From the NCBI RefSeq assembly GCF_001039355.2, contig NW_019775455.1, forward strand, positions 276,065 to 324,689: DNA of 48,625 bases. Reading direction: 5' to 3'. The notes beneath the pieces are model-generated. The model searched no databases. It was not told the origin of the DNA and saw only the letters and a program-made list of their open reading frames with translations. The stretch is from Lingula anatina (lineage: Eukaryota > Brachiopoda > Lingulata > Lingulida > Lingulidae). Numbering within the stretch: position 1 is the stretch's first letter; the number at the start of each line of letters is the position of its first letter. Below, piece by piece: positions 10,701 to 22,467 of the stretch. A program made the translations under genes and the position numbers.

Positions 10701-12260
10701 AAATACAAACTACCGGTCTAGATAAGAGGTTTGAATTTCTTAGTTCTTTTCTATTTTTTAGTATTTCTTTATCCATTTACAATAGGACACATAGTGTCAG
10801 GAAATGTACGTATTTTTTTACTTGCCATTACGTTACGTCAATATTATCTACAGAAGTAAATATCTACTATTTCCAATAAGATGGTATATAAATTGGGTAT
10901 TTAATCTTCATACCCATGTAATATTTTATTTGGAAAATTTTGATTTAACCGAGTTTATGTATGCCAAATTCGCACGTCGAGGTGACATTTTTCCTTGGCA
11001 ACATTATAACTTTCATCACAACTTGTAAACTGGAAACTGTACGGGAAAATGTTTGTTTACATTTTCATCTATTTCTACTTTGATGAGTACTTGTGTTAAA
11101 TATGGTCGGTAATTCCATTTCTATCTTGATATATGTTACTTTCTGTATAGGTTTTGGTCCCAACTCCATTTTACGATGTTTTGAGTGAGATTATTACAAA
11201 ATCAATATCTAAAGATTAGGTCAAAATTTTCAGTGGCACACGAGCAAACTAAAAGTGGCTAGCATATATATTTATAAATGTTATTTGTGTAACATTTGAC
11301 ATTGATGAGATAAGTAGGATGTTTTCTTATTTTAACTGGCAGTTAGGTATCTTTAATGGATACATATTTCATAAACATTCTTTATTCAACATATACCACA
11401 TTCTGAGACATGTTGATCAAATATCTGTCAAGTTATAATAGTAGGGAAAAATGATAAATCAACATTATTATAGAAATTAATCCACCTTTAAAACCAAGGC
11501 ATAATTATGTTACAATCTCAATGATTTAAATGCACTATTTGGTTGTTTTATGTTAAAGAACTCCTCTAGACATTGAACTCTGTTAATCACATTACCATAT
11601 TTTGCATGTTCTTTTACAAAATGTTGTTCATGAATCCTAGAGAGGGCATGATTAGTGTATATTAAACAGCAAAATACCCTTTTCCATTATTTTTTTCCAT
11701 CCCTTTTCTGTCTTTCTGTTTGGATATTATAAGCCAACAATTAGGTGGTAAACCACCAGCTATTAGTTTTCAGCAATATTTTTGCACACTATTATTGAAG
11801 TATTATAGTGACTATCAAGTCTATGTTCCTTTAGTGGCTTTAGTCCTGTCCAAATAATCAGTACTAGTAAACATATCTTTTATATCTCTATCAATAAGGA
11901 TGTGGAAACAATTACATAAACAGCAATCTCTGAAGGGTTGATTGATATCAACAAGATCAAATTATGTAGCACCCTTTTCATTTTCCCTTTTTATTTATGT
12001 GAAACTCTTCATTTTCACCTCAATGAAAAAAAAATCAATCCGAGGAAAGCAGAAAGCGTCACAAAGGTATTGCTTTTGACTAATAAGACTTCGAATTGGT
12101 GAGAGTATGTGAAAAAATAATCAGGAAAAGCCACTGCACAATGTGCTGACTCGTCCACAAACTCTTCGACACTGTTCAACAGCACGTACATATGTATGAG
12201 TATATTTCTTCGTTCCTTCAAGTGACATTTTTATCAATATTATTTTTTGACAAAGCATGA
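10700..12260. other. No gene recognised
   Basis: AT-rich, only short ORFs without motifs, and no repeat pairing noticed. In the array order this is where a GPCR for the first cassette would be expected, and none is seen. Confidence 0.4.
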
Positions 12261-12263
12261 TTT

Positions 12264-12306
<43 letters not shown>
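12264..12306. repeat. (TTTA)n microsatellite
   Basis: About ten TTTA units; a second such tract is at 23201-23235. Confidence 0.95.
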
Positions 12307-12307
<1 letters not shown>

Positions 12308-12381
12308 TTTTTTTATTTATTCAATGATTGATTGAATTTTTTCTATTTAAATTTACGATTTTATCTTTCATGTTGAATAAG

Positions 12382-12484
12382 ATGAGAAGTTTAAAAAGGG
12401 ATATCCATGGTTAGAGGAGGTTGTTAAATGCACTATAATAATGGAGACACATTCGTCTTTTACGGCGATGATAAACCAGTCTGT
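12382..12484 (+). pseudogene. EGF-like exon A, first copy (broken)
   Basis: Homologue of the exon at 22059-22164: the same acceptor (AATAAG), the same opening DEKFKK, and a YNNG segment replacing CNNGG. A one-base deletion, loss of cysteines and a TAG at the donor position show it is dead. The array's Tc1 insertion (12877-16153) separates it from exon B at 16720. Confidence 0.65.
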
Positions 12485-12528
12485 TAGTCAGTTTATCAAA
12501 TATAATGCAGAAGCTTGAATACTAATGA

Positions 12529-12530
<2 letters not shown>

Positions 12531-12564
<34 letters not shown>
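12531..12564. repeat. (GT)n microsatellite
   Basis: 17 GT units. Confidence 0.95.
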
Positions 12565-12565
<1 letters not shown>

Positions 12566-13714
12566 ATAGGCTCAGTACTAATCTAGTCCATTTCCTAAAT
12601 GGCCCAGACCACATCCTAATTAGGACCTGGCCCAGACCACGTCTTAATAGTGTATTTGCATTGTTAACAGCATAATGGGCAAGTTAATTGACCAAGTTAA
12701 TTGGCCAAGCTACCAGTTTGTTTTTATGGCATGTGTACAGGATGTCTTAGATCAAGGCACATATTATGATCCTTACAGGTGTGGCAAATGAGATATAGCT
12801 GTATTTCATTAACTGAGATTTGAAAAATACATCTGAGGATGATACTTTGAAAGATGTTTAATGTTTAAAGAAAATAGTCTAGTGAGATTTTTGGAAAAAG
12901 GCTCTGCATAAGAGGCAAGGGGCATTTTGGGGTAAAAGTTGGGAACCAGGCTTATTAGCATAATTTTGGGATGCTGAATCCGATTTACCCGGTTCCCAAG
13001 CGAAATTTTGCGTTTTTAACGGTCTAATTTGCAAAAAAACAAAATGGCCGCCAGATTTCCTATTTTCTGCAATACCTCTGGAACTAGACAGGCAAATATG
13101 ACAAATAAAGTTTCTTTACCTATATTTTCAGGGTCGAGGAACATTATTAAGATGTTTTTGTTAGAATTAGATTTACGCAATTTTCCTAAATATGCAAATT
13201 AGGATCGCCATTACTGAAAAACCGTTTTACTTCTGTATCTCTGTAACTAGGCAAGCAAACATGACAAATGAAGTGTCTACACCTATGTTCTCAGGGTCAG
13301 GGATTGTAATTAATCAGATTTCTTGTCTTATGGGTAGCACTAACTTTGTGAATCGTGTCCGAGTAGCTCCTTTTATTGTTTCTTCCCTGTATCTGTCAAA
13401 CACAAGTCAATCTGCTGATAGTTAGAACCTGCCTTCAGAACTGCTCATTACGTACGTGTCAGCCAAACTACCAAAGGTCACTGCATTGTCAGGCTTTCCC
13501 AGTGAAATTGTCTGTGCTTGCCTATCAGTTATAAGGCAAGGTGAGCAGAGGCGGATCCAGGATTATTTGAAGGGGGAGTCCGCGGATGCTTAGTTGAATT
13601 TTGGTATTTAAGAGGGCGAACGGTGCCATTTGGTATGGTTTACAACTATGATTCAGCTAGTCAAAATTATAATTTCAAGGGGGGACCAGAATTCGAATGG
13701 GGGGGGGGGGGGGG

Positions 13715-13874
13715 NNNNNNNNNNNNNNNNNNNNNNNNNNNNNNNNNNNNNNNNNNNNNNNNNNNNNNNNNNNNNNNNNNNNNNNNNNNNNNNNNNNNNN
13801 NNNNNNNNNNNNNNNNNNNNNNNNNNNNNNNNNNNNNNNNNNNNNNNNNNNNNNNNNNNNNNNNNNNNNNNNNN
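13715..13874. other. Assembly gap (160 N)
   Basis: The run of N follows a G homopolymer inside the Tc1-like element. Just before it, AGGCGGATCCAGGATT (13550-13565) resembles the end of a hAT-type MITE, so a nested insertion probably defeated assembly. Confidence 0.9.
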
Positions 13875-14019
13875 TACGCAATATGTGGCAGTTTCTCTGG
13901 GCAGTCCTCTTTGGCTGGTTACAGAATGCGTATAAACGGGCAGCAGTTCTGCAGAATAAGTCTCTTTATTTCGGCAACGTCCAGTCAGAAGAGTTTGATA
14001 TTTTGCAGACTCTTAGCTG

Positions 14020-14990
14020 AACTTACGGTATGTGAACTAACGGCAGCAACTTGCCACACTATTGTTGCATTATGCCAGAATGGACAGAAGCAAACTGCTA
14101 TTGCCAGACAGCTGAATGTGTCCAAGGGAGCAGTTTCTAACGTCTTACAGACACATGCCGAGATTGGTGCATTAACATAGAGACCACGGCCAGGATGTCC
14201 TAAAGTCACTACCAGAAGGGAAAAACCGCTTGCTTCTTCGGTTATGTCGCAACAACCGGACAAAACAACTCTTGCTGTACAAAATGAGTGGCAAATTACC
14301 ATTCAAAAGCATGTTTCTAGAACTCTAGAGAATGCAAGGCTACTTTTAGCTGGTTAACTCTATGAACAGAGCAACATGGTGGGCTAGACGCCATTTGCGG
14401 TTCCAGGCACAGCACTGGGTTCATGTAGATTTTTACAGATGAGGCAGGGTTTGAGTTCCACCACCGCGATGGCTGAATCAGAGTCATGATCAGTAGGTTT
14501 CCAGACGAGTTACTGCACGAGAATTGTGTCACACTACAGTGACTTGTGGCCGTGGCAGTATCTGTGTATGGGCCGGTTTCTACTCTGGAGCCAAAACACT
14601 ATTGGTGGCAATTGACGGAAACCTCAACCAGATAAAATACAGGGACATTTTAGAGAATACTTGCTTGAAATTTGTAAGAAGGTACTTCCGGGACAACTTC
14701 CTCCTGCAAGATGACAATGCCCGACCACACCATGCCCATGCAATAACTGCTTTTCTTCAAAACCAAGAGGTAAACCAGTTGCCTTGGCCGACGAAATTCC
14801 CCTGACATGAATTCTATAGAAAACCAGTGGGCATAAATCGCTAGCAGAATCAAGAGCTTACCCGTCCGCCCTACAAGTCGGCACAAGCTTAGGCAAGCTC
14901 TGACTAATGCGTGTAACACAATACTGGATCATAATTTCAGAAACCTCTCTGCATGGAATGAGGGCTCTGGTTGCAGCTAGAAGAGGCTGC
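14020..14990 (+). pseudogene. Tc1/mariner transposase, broken
   Basis: The N-terminal helix-turn-helix part is at 14034-14180 (IVALCQNGQKQTAIARQLNV), followed by the linker RPRPGCPKVTT typical of Tc1 proteins. The catalytic half at 14570-14850 has VAIDGNLNQIKYRDIL, then the second-Asp motif LLQDDNARPHHAH and a degraded D-x-NSIENQWA, the position of the last acidic residue of DD34E. In-frame stops at 14178 and near 14357 and at least one frameshift prevent translation. The typical length of the family is about 340 residues. It acted on its own terminal repeats in the nucleus; it can no longer do so. Confidence 0.8.
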
Positions 14991-16155
14991 ACGCGTTGTT
15001 ATCAGTTACCATTTTTCACATTTGTATTGATGATTCTTTTGTGAGAGAGAAAATCCTCACCAACTGATATTCTTGATAATATCCAGTTCATAAGAATTTA
15101 ATACCTCGTTGTTATCAGCTATAAAATTATCCATGCGCTGTTTAAATGCTGATTTGAATACGTATTTAAATTAAATTTTTGATGATGTATTCACACGGGT
15201 TGATTTATTTAAGCCATATCGAACACGATAACAAGTGTTTTTTCATCCATTACTAATATATGGGAAAAATTCAAAGAAAATATGTTAGAAAAAATCCATT
15301 TCAAATGTGAAGTCTGTACATTGCATCACATGAATTACCTGATTCAGCAAATCCCTCCATTGCATTAATAAGGTAATATTTTTTAAATCTAGGTAAAAGG
15401 GGCAGTTGTGTGATCCAATATGTTAACATCCCAATGGCAGCGCAGTATTTAATTGCAAAATTTAATTCAGATTCGAATAATTGCTACAGTGTGACAGTGT
15501 AGCACTCATTGCTGATTTGATTATAGTGAAAATGTCTTAATCACTTTCCCTAACGCTGAAAACATGGGTGTGGGCACTTCATATGTCATGTTTGCTTGCC
15601 TAGTTAACGAAAAAGCAGTGCTAACTATCAGCAGATTGACTTGTGTTTGACAGATACAGGGAAGAAACAATAAAAGGTGCTACTCGGACACGATTCACAA
15701 AGTCAGTGCTACCCATAAGACAAGACATCTGATGTATTACATTCTCTGACCCTGAGAACATAGGTGTAGACACTTCATTTGTCATGTTTGCTTGCCTAGT
15801 TACAGAGATACAGAAGTAAAACGATTTTTCAGTAATGGCGATCCTAATTTGCATATTTAGGAAAATTGCGTAAATCTTAATAATGTTCCTCGACCCTGAA
15901 AATATAGGTAAAGACACTTCATTTGTCATATTCGCCTGTTGAGTTCCAGAGATATTGCAGAAAATAGGAAATCTGGCGGCCATTTTGTTTTTTTTTTTTT
16001 TTTTTTTGCAAATTAGACCGTTAAAAACGCAAAATTTCGCTTGGGAACCGGATAAATCGGATTCAGCATCCCAAAATTATGCTCATTAGCCTGGTTCCCA
16101 ACTTTACCCCAAAATGCCCCTACTTTTCATCTTTTGTGGAAATCCCACTAGACTA

Positions 16156-16700
16156 AAAGGCATGTAGGTTGATTTAGTAACATCTACTAAAGACATGTTA
16201 ATTTAAAGGCGAGCTGCCATTTGTTAGTGTGTTATTTTAATTATCTAGGTTTTGTGCAGATTATAGGAAAAAGTCTGGCCATTCCTATTTTGTCGAGAAG
16301 TTTTGAAAATATCTGCATTCTCTTAAGGATAAATTACAGGTGTGGCAATGAGATATAGTTGTGTTTCATTACCTGTAATTTGTATAATACATCTGAGGAT
16401 GATACTTTAAAAGATGTTAATGTTTAAAGAGAAGGCATGTAGATTGATTTAGTAACATTTACTAAAGAAATGTTAATTAAAGCATGATACCAATTTATTC
16501 CTTATCTTATATTCCCCAAAATGTATTATGTCTTAAAAGAGCTATTTTATCAATGTTACATGCCGTCATAGGTTAAGATGAACAATATGTGAAAGAAAAC
16601 CATGAGACTATGTATGCTCGCCGCTTCATTACTTTTTTAAATGTGTCATTCTATTTTTGTCAGAATTCCAGGTGATATCTAATAGCACTTTTATAGAATC
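16156..16700. repeat. Local tandem duplication in cassette spacer (about 277-bp period)
   Basis: AAGGCATGTAGGTTGATTTA at 16157 recurs at 16433 with the same following sequence. The same doubling is seen at about 25433 and 25690, so the duplication predates the cassette copies. Confidence 0.6.
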
Positions 16701-16719
16701 TGTTCCATTTTTGCGACAG

Positions 16720-16783
16720 ATGTTAAAGTGGTTTCGGTCGAAAACAGTACATGATGCAGCTGACCAATGAATGCCGTAAAAAG
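16720..16783 (+). pseudogene. EGF-like exon B, truncated copy
   Basis: Follows the acceptor TTTTTGCGACAG. The frame gives SGFGRKQYMMQLTNECRKK, but an early TAA precedes it and the sixth EGF cysteine is Tyr. The Cys-rich tail found at 33.0 kb is missing through an internal deletion of about 95 bp after the RKK codons. Confidence 0.65.
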
Positions 16784-17014
16784 TTTTTTTTCGATGTGTT
16801 ATTGCAACGTAGCATTTTTTTTTAAATAAATTGGGATTAGTTTCTAAAAAAAATGAAGTATTTTTGACAAACTTTCCCTTTTTCTGTTTAGTCTTTTATT
16901 ACGACACAATGGGGTGAATTGTGTTAAATTTGTGTTTGGGCATCACATTAAAAAAGAAGTTAAAATCTACATGAATATTACATGTGCCAGGAATTTGACA
17001 AATGACAAATAGTG

Positions 17015-17042
17015 CAGAAAACCTGCTTTGGCAGGTTTTCTG
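17015..17042. other. Perfect 12-bp hairpin
   Basis: CAGAAAACCTGC-TTTG-GCAGGTTTTCTG. The paralogous site near 23040 has no inverted copy, so the hairpin is a local rearrangement, not a conserved terminator. Confidence 0.7.
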
Positions 17043-17831
17043 TGTAGCAAGATTTCTCCTTAATTTCAGTAACACAAATTGTTTAAAAATGTTGATTAAA
17101 AATAATCAACATCTTTGGTTCTAGCCCTTATTGGCTATTAGAATTCCATAAAGAAAGTGTATCAAAGGCTATTTATTTATTGGTACTTGACATGACTAAC
17201 CTGTGCACAAAATTGGCCCACCGTTACTATTACTATAACATTCCACTTTAATGGAACGAACTTGATAAGTTAGCTTTTTCATTTATACTGATGAAATAAA
17301 TGAAAGTGCCTCTAATTTTAGTGCTCCATGGCCCATTGGTTTAATATACGTATTAAGCATTCAAACGATTTCCAACAACGACAAAGGTGGTGAAATTGGG
17401 ACTTTGACAATGCAGTAGATACACCGTATTTACTACAATCTTTATTATGACCACTTATTGCTGAACTCAAAATTCACAAAAATGTCCAGATACACCAGCT
17501 TTACATTTAGCTGAGTGACTAGTTTCGTGTTTTCTTCCGTAACTGGTCATGTTTCCTCTCGACGGGAGGCTATCTGAAAACATAAAAATATTGTAAGTAT
17601 ACACTGTAAAATAAAGAACTGTTGCATTAAACTGACCATTTACAGCACGACGCCCATATATTCAATGCACATCATTTAGCTTCCATTGGATAATAACACG
17701 AAAATAAATGGAAATAAATGCCGTATATGAAAACCGGAGTATATGACATACATACGCACAACCTGTCTCTTTCTTCCTCCTCCTCATATTCTCTCTCACA
17801 CACATACTCGAAAACACACATGCACACCATG

Positions 17832-17864
<33 letters not shown>
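17832..17864. repeat. (CT)n microsatellite
   Basis: About 16 CT units; equivalents in other cassettes are at 23841-23870 and 34287-34312, so the tract is ancestral to the cassette. Confidence 0.95.
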
Positions 17865-17867
<3 letters not shown>

Positions 17868-18121
17868 TTTTGGTCATTAAACTAATGTCTTTGCACAATC
17901 GGTATTTGATATGAAAAAGAGTTTTTTGTGGTGCCTATAACCATTGTTTTAAGCCATTCTTATAATATATCACAATAACAGCACCAATCTGATTGTGGAA
18001 TCTACTACTCGGTTTTATTAGTCTCATATTAACACAATAAACAACATTTACGTAAATTAAGTAGCTGGTCAGAACATTTAGTTGTGAAAATATTGCCATG
18101 AAGAATGTGATCACACACCTT

Positions 18122-18258
18122 TTATCTTGGGTAATCGATTGCAACACAGGTGCAGCCTCTGCAGTAGCATCTCCCACGGTCGGTGCTGCACGTGTTACCA
18201 CAGCAACTGCACTGAGCACGCAATGCAGCTCCCGGAGCTCCCCCTTGCCCGGCTGTGT
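18122..18258 (-). CDS. Secreted 8-Cys peptide gene 1, exon 2 (mature peptide)
   Basis: Second exon of a two-exon gene. The acceptor is a T-rich tract ending GATATAG; the exon opens in phase 1 with AC, completing a codon with the last G of exon 1, and ends with TAA after DYPR. It encodes a 45-residue segment: a Gly/Ala-rich stretch, then CSCCGNTC...RCYCRGCTC, eight cysteines spaced C-x-C-C-x3-C-x6-C-x-C-x2-C-x-C. The charge is mildly basic. The cysteine density and the secretion signal point to a disulphide-stabilised secreted peptide, as in invertebrate host-defence peptides. I do not recognise the exact family and assign no activity. Together with exon 1 it gives a 64-residue precursor. Confidence 0.75.
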
Positions 18259-18318
18259 CTATATCAAAATAAAAAATGGAAAATATAAATGATGTTACTG
18301 AACGATGTTACTGAAAGT

Positions 18319-18359
18319 CCTTCATTAACATCTGAAAGGTATTCAGATGTTAATGAAGG
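18319..18359. other. Perfect 18-bp intronic hairpin from a local inversion-duplication
   Basis: An 18-bp arm beginning CCTTCATTAACATC pairs with TTCAGATGTTAATGAAGG across the loop AGGTA. The paralogue at 24370-24402 has only the right arm, preceded by AAAGTCCCTAGG, so the left arm arose in this copy. A 13-bp direct duplication (GATGTTACTGAA) lies just before it. Confidence 0.75.
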
Positions 18360-18409
18360 AAAGTAGCAGAGTGGAACTTAAAATTTGTGTTCCTTCCAAT
18401 ATTGCTTAG

Positions 18410-18515
18410 GAATGGTGCCAGTAATGCGTGGCACGGTCTATGACTTTCATAAACTCCGAAAAGAAATTCCTGGTCTCAATTCTATTCAGTTTCTTACTAG
18501 TAATTCTCAGTAGTG
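18410..18515. repeat. Conserved intronic block, copy 1
   Basis: See the block at 24445. It lies inside the 718-bp intron of Cys-peptide gene 1. Both strands keep an open frame of about 33 codons here. Confidence 0.5.
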
Positions 18516-18976
18516 ACAAATTATCTATATTATTGTTTTCGCTTATTTTTATGAGTGACCTACAAAGAAAAGACACCCCTTATAGAAGAGACTAAAATGG
18601 TTTTGCATATATATTAGATGCAAATTAATACACAACTATTAGTTTCACTGCGTGTTTTTAAAAGGATACAAAACACCACTGCTAGTAAGCACTCACAACT
18701 GCCTAATTTTGAATTACTGAACACTGTAACTTTATTAAGTAGGATGTTCTTATTTATACATTTACTATTTTACATTTTTAGTTTATCTTATTGGGTGTGA
18801 TATTGATCACGACCTCTTTTTGGTCAAGTTACGACATACTATTGTAAGATTTAAAATTACATTTCCCCCTCGCAAAGATAATGTCTGCCTAGATTACAGT
18901 CTAAGTACTGACGTATCTTTTTTCTTTGCGTCCTACTTTACGCTTTAAGTCATTATAAATACTTTGTGTCTCTCAC

Positions 18977-19034
18977 CTTCTATGACAACAGTGGCAAAGA
19001 GCACCAAGAGCACAAGAAGAGCGCAAGACTTCAT
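18977..19034 (-). CDS. Secreted 8-Cys peptide gene 1, exon 1 (signal peptide)
   Basis: The ATG at 19034 opens 19 codons plus one base: MKSCALLVLLVLFATVV, then Ile-Glu, ending G|GTGAGAG. This is a classic short signal peptide with one basic residue, a Leu/Val core and small residues at the end. The phase-1 donor matches the phase-1 acceptor at 18258; the intron is 718 bp. The start is chosen because the nearest upstream ATG in frame is separated from it by the TATA-proximal leader, and because this ATG is shared by the intact paralogues. Longer ORFs through this region read promoter sequence. Confidence 0.8.
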
Positions 19035-19105
19035 TGTTCCAATGGAAGTTGTCCTAGCAGGAGACTGGATCAGTTCTCTGTGATGAGATTTGCAACCCAA
19101 GCCGC

Positions 19106-19113
19106 TATTTATA
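19106..19113 (-). promoter_or_regulatory. TATA box of Cys-peptide gene 1
   Basis: TATAAATA on the minus strand, 79 nt before the ATG, preceded by CG and followed by GCGGCTTGGGTTGC. This core is kept in every cassette, implying a leader of about 45-50 nt. Confidence 0.7.
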
Positions 19114-19239
19114 CGTTTCTGTGCAAGCAAATCACTATCAATCTTCAGCAAGGAAACACAGAATAACATTGTCATGAAATATGGTCCCAGCAAGGTATTT
19201 TCTGTTCCAAATTTTTCCTTAAACATTTATACACGTTGT

Positions 19240-21330
19240 AATGCAATAAAATAATATAATTATCATTTGTCAAAGCGACGTCTAAAGCGCACTCTCGTTT
19301 GTTTTCTTTTTCTCCTTCTTTAAGTTCCTAACCTAACAATTTTGCAAACATTACCCTTTTTTGTCGTGGTAAAAATCAGAATTTTTTAACAAATAAATGA
19401 ATGCCAAAACTTATTTTGATTCCCATTCTTACATCATTTAAATTCAAAATCTAAAACGTTTATTTGGTTTGGTAAGGGGAATCTGACACGTTAATATCGT
19501 ACTACTACGCTTAAGATAAAGCACGACAAAGATTCACTTGCAATAGACATGTCGTATTAACATCTTTCGTTCAGTATCTGCAAAATGTTGTACATTTACC
19601 TTAAATGATGAAAAACTACCCTTTGGTTCTGTATTCTGCACACACCAAATATCGCTGCAAAAGACATTCATTTGTCTTATGGAGTATTTTGTGGCTGGTA
19701 AAATATATCTAAAACTTTCAATTAAAGATAATTCACTCCAGTTTTCCTTTTGTATTCTCTCTTTTACCAAGCAAATATGTAGTTTGTTATGTATCTGTTC
19801 GCTACCCCCCCCCCCCTTTATGATTGCATACATGCAATTTGTGTATATTAAATTTTTATCATTCTTCAACAAGGAAACATACAGAATAACGGCGACATGA
19901 GATATGGTCCCAGAAAGGTATCTTCTGTTTCAAACATTCCCTTTATCATTATTACACAGTTCAACGCAATAAAATCATTAACATTTGTTAAAGCGTCTTC
20001 TAATGACAAGTATTGCCTGCTTGTTCAAAGTCCTCTCTGTTTTCTCTGTTTAATGCAATCTACGAGCACATTTATATCTGCATTTCTTTTCTCTACAAGT
20101 GTACATGCTTCCTTCTGTCTTTAATGCACACGAAATAATATCAACAAAAAAAAACGTCCCTTTTTGTCGCCGTTGTTGTAAAACCGTCACTTAAACACAA
20201 TCATAATTTTTCTACGATTCATTCTTTAACATCTGCTGTTAATTGGTGAGGAGGTTGTAACTTTCTAGCAAATGAATCTACCGCGTGCATGATAAACAAA
20301 ATGGCAAATTCATTGGGAATTAGTCAAATTGGGTTGTTTATAGGCTAACTAGTTAATTAACGCCCGCTAGGAATACTGTCCTCAATGCATTGTCCACATC
20401 TGAGGTGGTATGTAGGCGATAAAGTTTCTAAATTTCAAAGACAATTTTAATTAAATTAATGTCATCAAAATACATGTTAGACAATTATAAAGCCCAAGAT
20501 CACCTCCGGCGGAAATTTCAGCAGATATGCCTCAAATCGATAACCAGCGTGACAACTCCATAATTTATGAACCCGTTTCCAACTTATAAATATTCATGCT
20601 TCCTCATTCCATTCACAGAATATATAAAACAAATCTGGGATTTATGGAAATGTTTTAAAATTCTCAGTCATATTATTTTTTTCTAATATGTAGGATAAGG
20701 CATTACGTTTATTGTGCTTCCTAAATCAGTTTCCAAGCGTCGTGCAAAAGGCCAATGATCATTTTAAGCATGATGTGCTTATATAGCATTACATACAGGG
20801 TGCTGTAAAGACACTTATTTTGAAACACATGGAAACGTCTCACAGCAAGATTATTTTAGATGTTGCTTAATGTTCACGTTATAGCTGTTACATGCACAAA
20901 GGTGCCAACGATTCTTAGGGTTGTGGGCAATACGGCAAAGTGGCGGCTCTTTTGTTAACTGATCGTAGTAATTATGTATGTATTACATATACTAGGCTAA
21001 GACATCAACTTATTACCAGTATGACATATACAGCAACGGGGGATGTCATGCTTTTTTCTACGCAGTGTTTCTGGCTGGCCCATCGGAAATGGCTTATGTG
21101 CACACCTTATATTCCTACGAAATACCTGTGCAGGCCTATATCACTATTCTGCTTTAAGTATATTGCTATTAATATAAGCTATAATTACCAGCACATGTGC
21201 TGGCTTTTTTCTCAGATTGAATACTGTTGTTAAAATAATTCTTGTTGAAAAGGTGCTACGTGTATTTCTTTCGGATTTTCTGAATTAGAGCAAACTGCAT
21301 ACAGTAGTTTATGACTTAGGAACTGCTGTT
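19240..21330. repeat. Cassette spacer between Cys-peptide promoter and GPCR
   Basis: Homologous to 28260-31890 (in part) and 35640-37900. No conserved reading frame is found between copies; the ORFs at 19679-20124 and 20940-21233 do not keep frame in the paralogues. A C homopolymer lies at 19806-19816. Confidence 0.6.
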
Positions 21331-21334
21331 GAAT

Positions 21335-21910
21335 TCACGAATCCACGGAGGTTTCGGACTTTTTAGAACAGATGTATCTCAGATACTTCCGGAACGACTT
21401 CCGAAGCCTATATATTGCAAAGTTGAAGACGGGCACCAACAATTTAACGGACACAGTGAAGGAGACGAGATACACCACCGCCTTTCGGAAAGAACTTGGC
21501 AGTTTTGCAGACAGTGCCATCATGGCCAGGACGACATCTACCGGTATGTTTGTCACGACGAATATCATGATTAGGATAATAATTACAATGGTGACTTCTC
21601 GGCTAGGTTTTGTGGCGTTTTGGAGTGCGTCCCCGACACGTCTATCACTGGCCCAAACAGTTAGGAGGATCCGGACATTGGTGTATACCAGAATGCAAAC
21701 CGGCACCACAGAAACTATCAACAGGTGGAGCCCGAACATGTAGACTTCAGTAAACATGGGCCACTTCTTCAGCCGAATGTGAAAACACGAGCCACTGGCG
21801 CAGGGCTTTAGGGTGGCAAACTCAGTTGCTAACAGCCTTGCCAAGTGAAACATTGTAAAATAAACATGAGAAGTATCTGCAAACTCTGTGTCAGTGTTTG
21901 ACTGCAACAA
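21335..21910 (-). pseudogene. GPCR fragment 1 (TM5-TM7 only)
   Basis: 191 codons whose last 170 or so match residues 172-341 of the intact receptor at 37907-38932, with only scattered substitutions (NFAIYR for NFAIYG, ICSKKSETSVDS end kept). TM1-TM4 are absent. Upstream the sequence switches abruptly at about 21843 to unrelated DNA that supplies a chance ATG. The reading frame has stayed open after truncation, so it is either young or under some constraint, but a three-helix fragment without an N-terminus should not signal as a receptor. The breakpoint is shared with fragment 2. Confidence 0.85.
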
Positions 21911-22058
21911 CTTATCTTTTTGCTAGTATTTTTCTTCATGTCTTGAAATTTCATTTTCAACAACTTACTATTTCTTGACATAATATGCAAAAGCCGTATT
22001 TTTTTTCTTAAAAAATTTGCTCTTTTAATCTACGGTTTCATCTTTCATGTTACATAAG

Positions 22059-22164
22059 ATGAGAAGTTTAAGAAGAGATACCCATGGTTAGGGGGAGGCT
22101 GCTATCTACAATGTAACAATGGGGGCATCTGTGTCTTTAACGACGATGATGAACCAGTCTGTAG
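22059..22164 (+). CDS. EGF-like exon A, best-preserved copy
   Basis: A 106-nt open exon between acceptor TTACATAAG and donor AG|GTATGT. It encodes DEKFKKRYPWL, a Gly-rich link, then the first four EGF cysteines (C-YLQ-C-NNGGI-C-VFND...PV-C), ending in phase 2. Exon B (33.0 kb copy) continues with S-C-RSGFG and the sixth cysteine, giving EGF spacing C-x3-C-x5-C-x10-C-x-C-x8-C. No signal-peptide exon was found upstream; the GPCR fragment ends only 150 bp away. Exon A is intact, but its partner exon B at 22747 has lost its 5' part and carries a stop, so the gene as a whole is probably dead. Confidence 0.55.
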
Positions 22165-22467
22165 GTATGTTAGTCAGTTTATCAAATATAATGCAGAAGC
22201 TAGAGCACAGATGGAAATATGTATATATATAAAGAATCAGACTACTATATATGCTCTCTCCTTCGTTTATTTTTTACTAGTATCACTCTGTTTTTGTCAG
22301 AATTCCAGGTGGTATCTAATAGCACTAATATAAAAACTTTTCATCATCCAACCCCACAAATGAAAATATTTGCACTATTTGTTTTGATATTTATTTTTTA
22401 AGATATAACATTACGTAATTTTAACTAATTAACATTATTTAATGCTATATAATATATAATATATAAC

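Larger units (their letters stand above)
12877..16153 (+). mobile_element. Tc1-like transposon with about 550-bp terminal inverted repeats
   Basis: Begins GTCTAGTGAGATTT and ends AAATCCCACTAGAC, each end flanked by TA (12875-12876 and 16154-16155). The host sequence TTTAAAGA...AGGCATGTAG is continuous in paralogous cassettes (16420, 25690), which confirms both ends. The terminal inverted repeats run about 12877-13435 and 15600-16153. Within them a roughly 60-bp word (GGCAAGCAAACATGACAAAT and variants) recurs at 13080 and 13250 on the left, with mirrored copies near 15590, 15790 and 15930 on the right. This resembles the IR/DR arrangement of transposase-binding sites. A broken transposase lies inside. 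Confidence 0.8.

Noticed and set aside
13192-13425. 77-codon ORF and its near-copy at 15621-15983
   Set aside because: Both lie in the terminal inverted repeats of the Tc1-like element and reflect its internal repeats.
18098-18292. Plus-strand ORFs over the Cys exons (also 6598-6792, 24168-24359, 34582-34776)
   Set aside because: The splice acceptor, conserved cysteines and stop codons are all on the minus strand.
22351-22401. Short signal-like frame MKIFALFVLIFIF on the plus strand as exon 1 of the EGF gene
   Set aside because: Lies between exon A and exon B, inside inserted DNA absent from the 32.9-kb copy, and ends in a stop without a donor.
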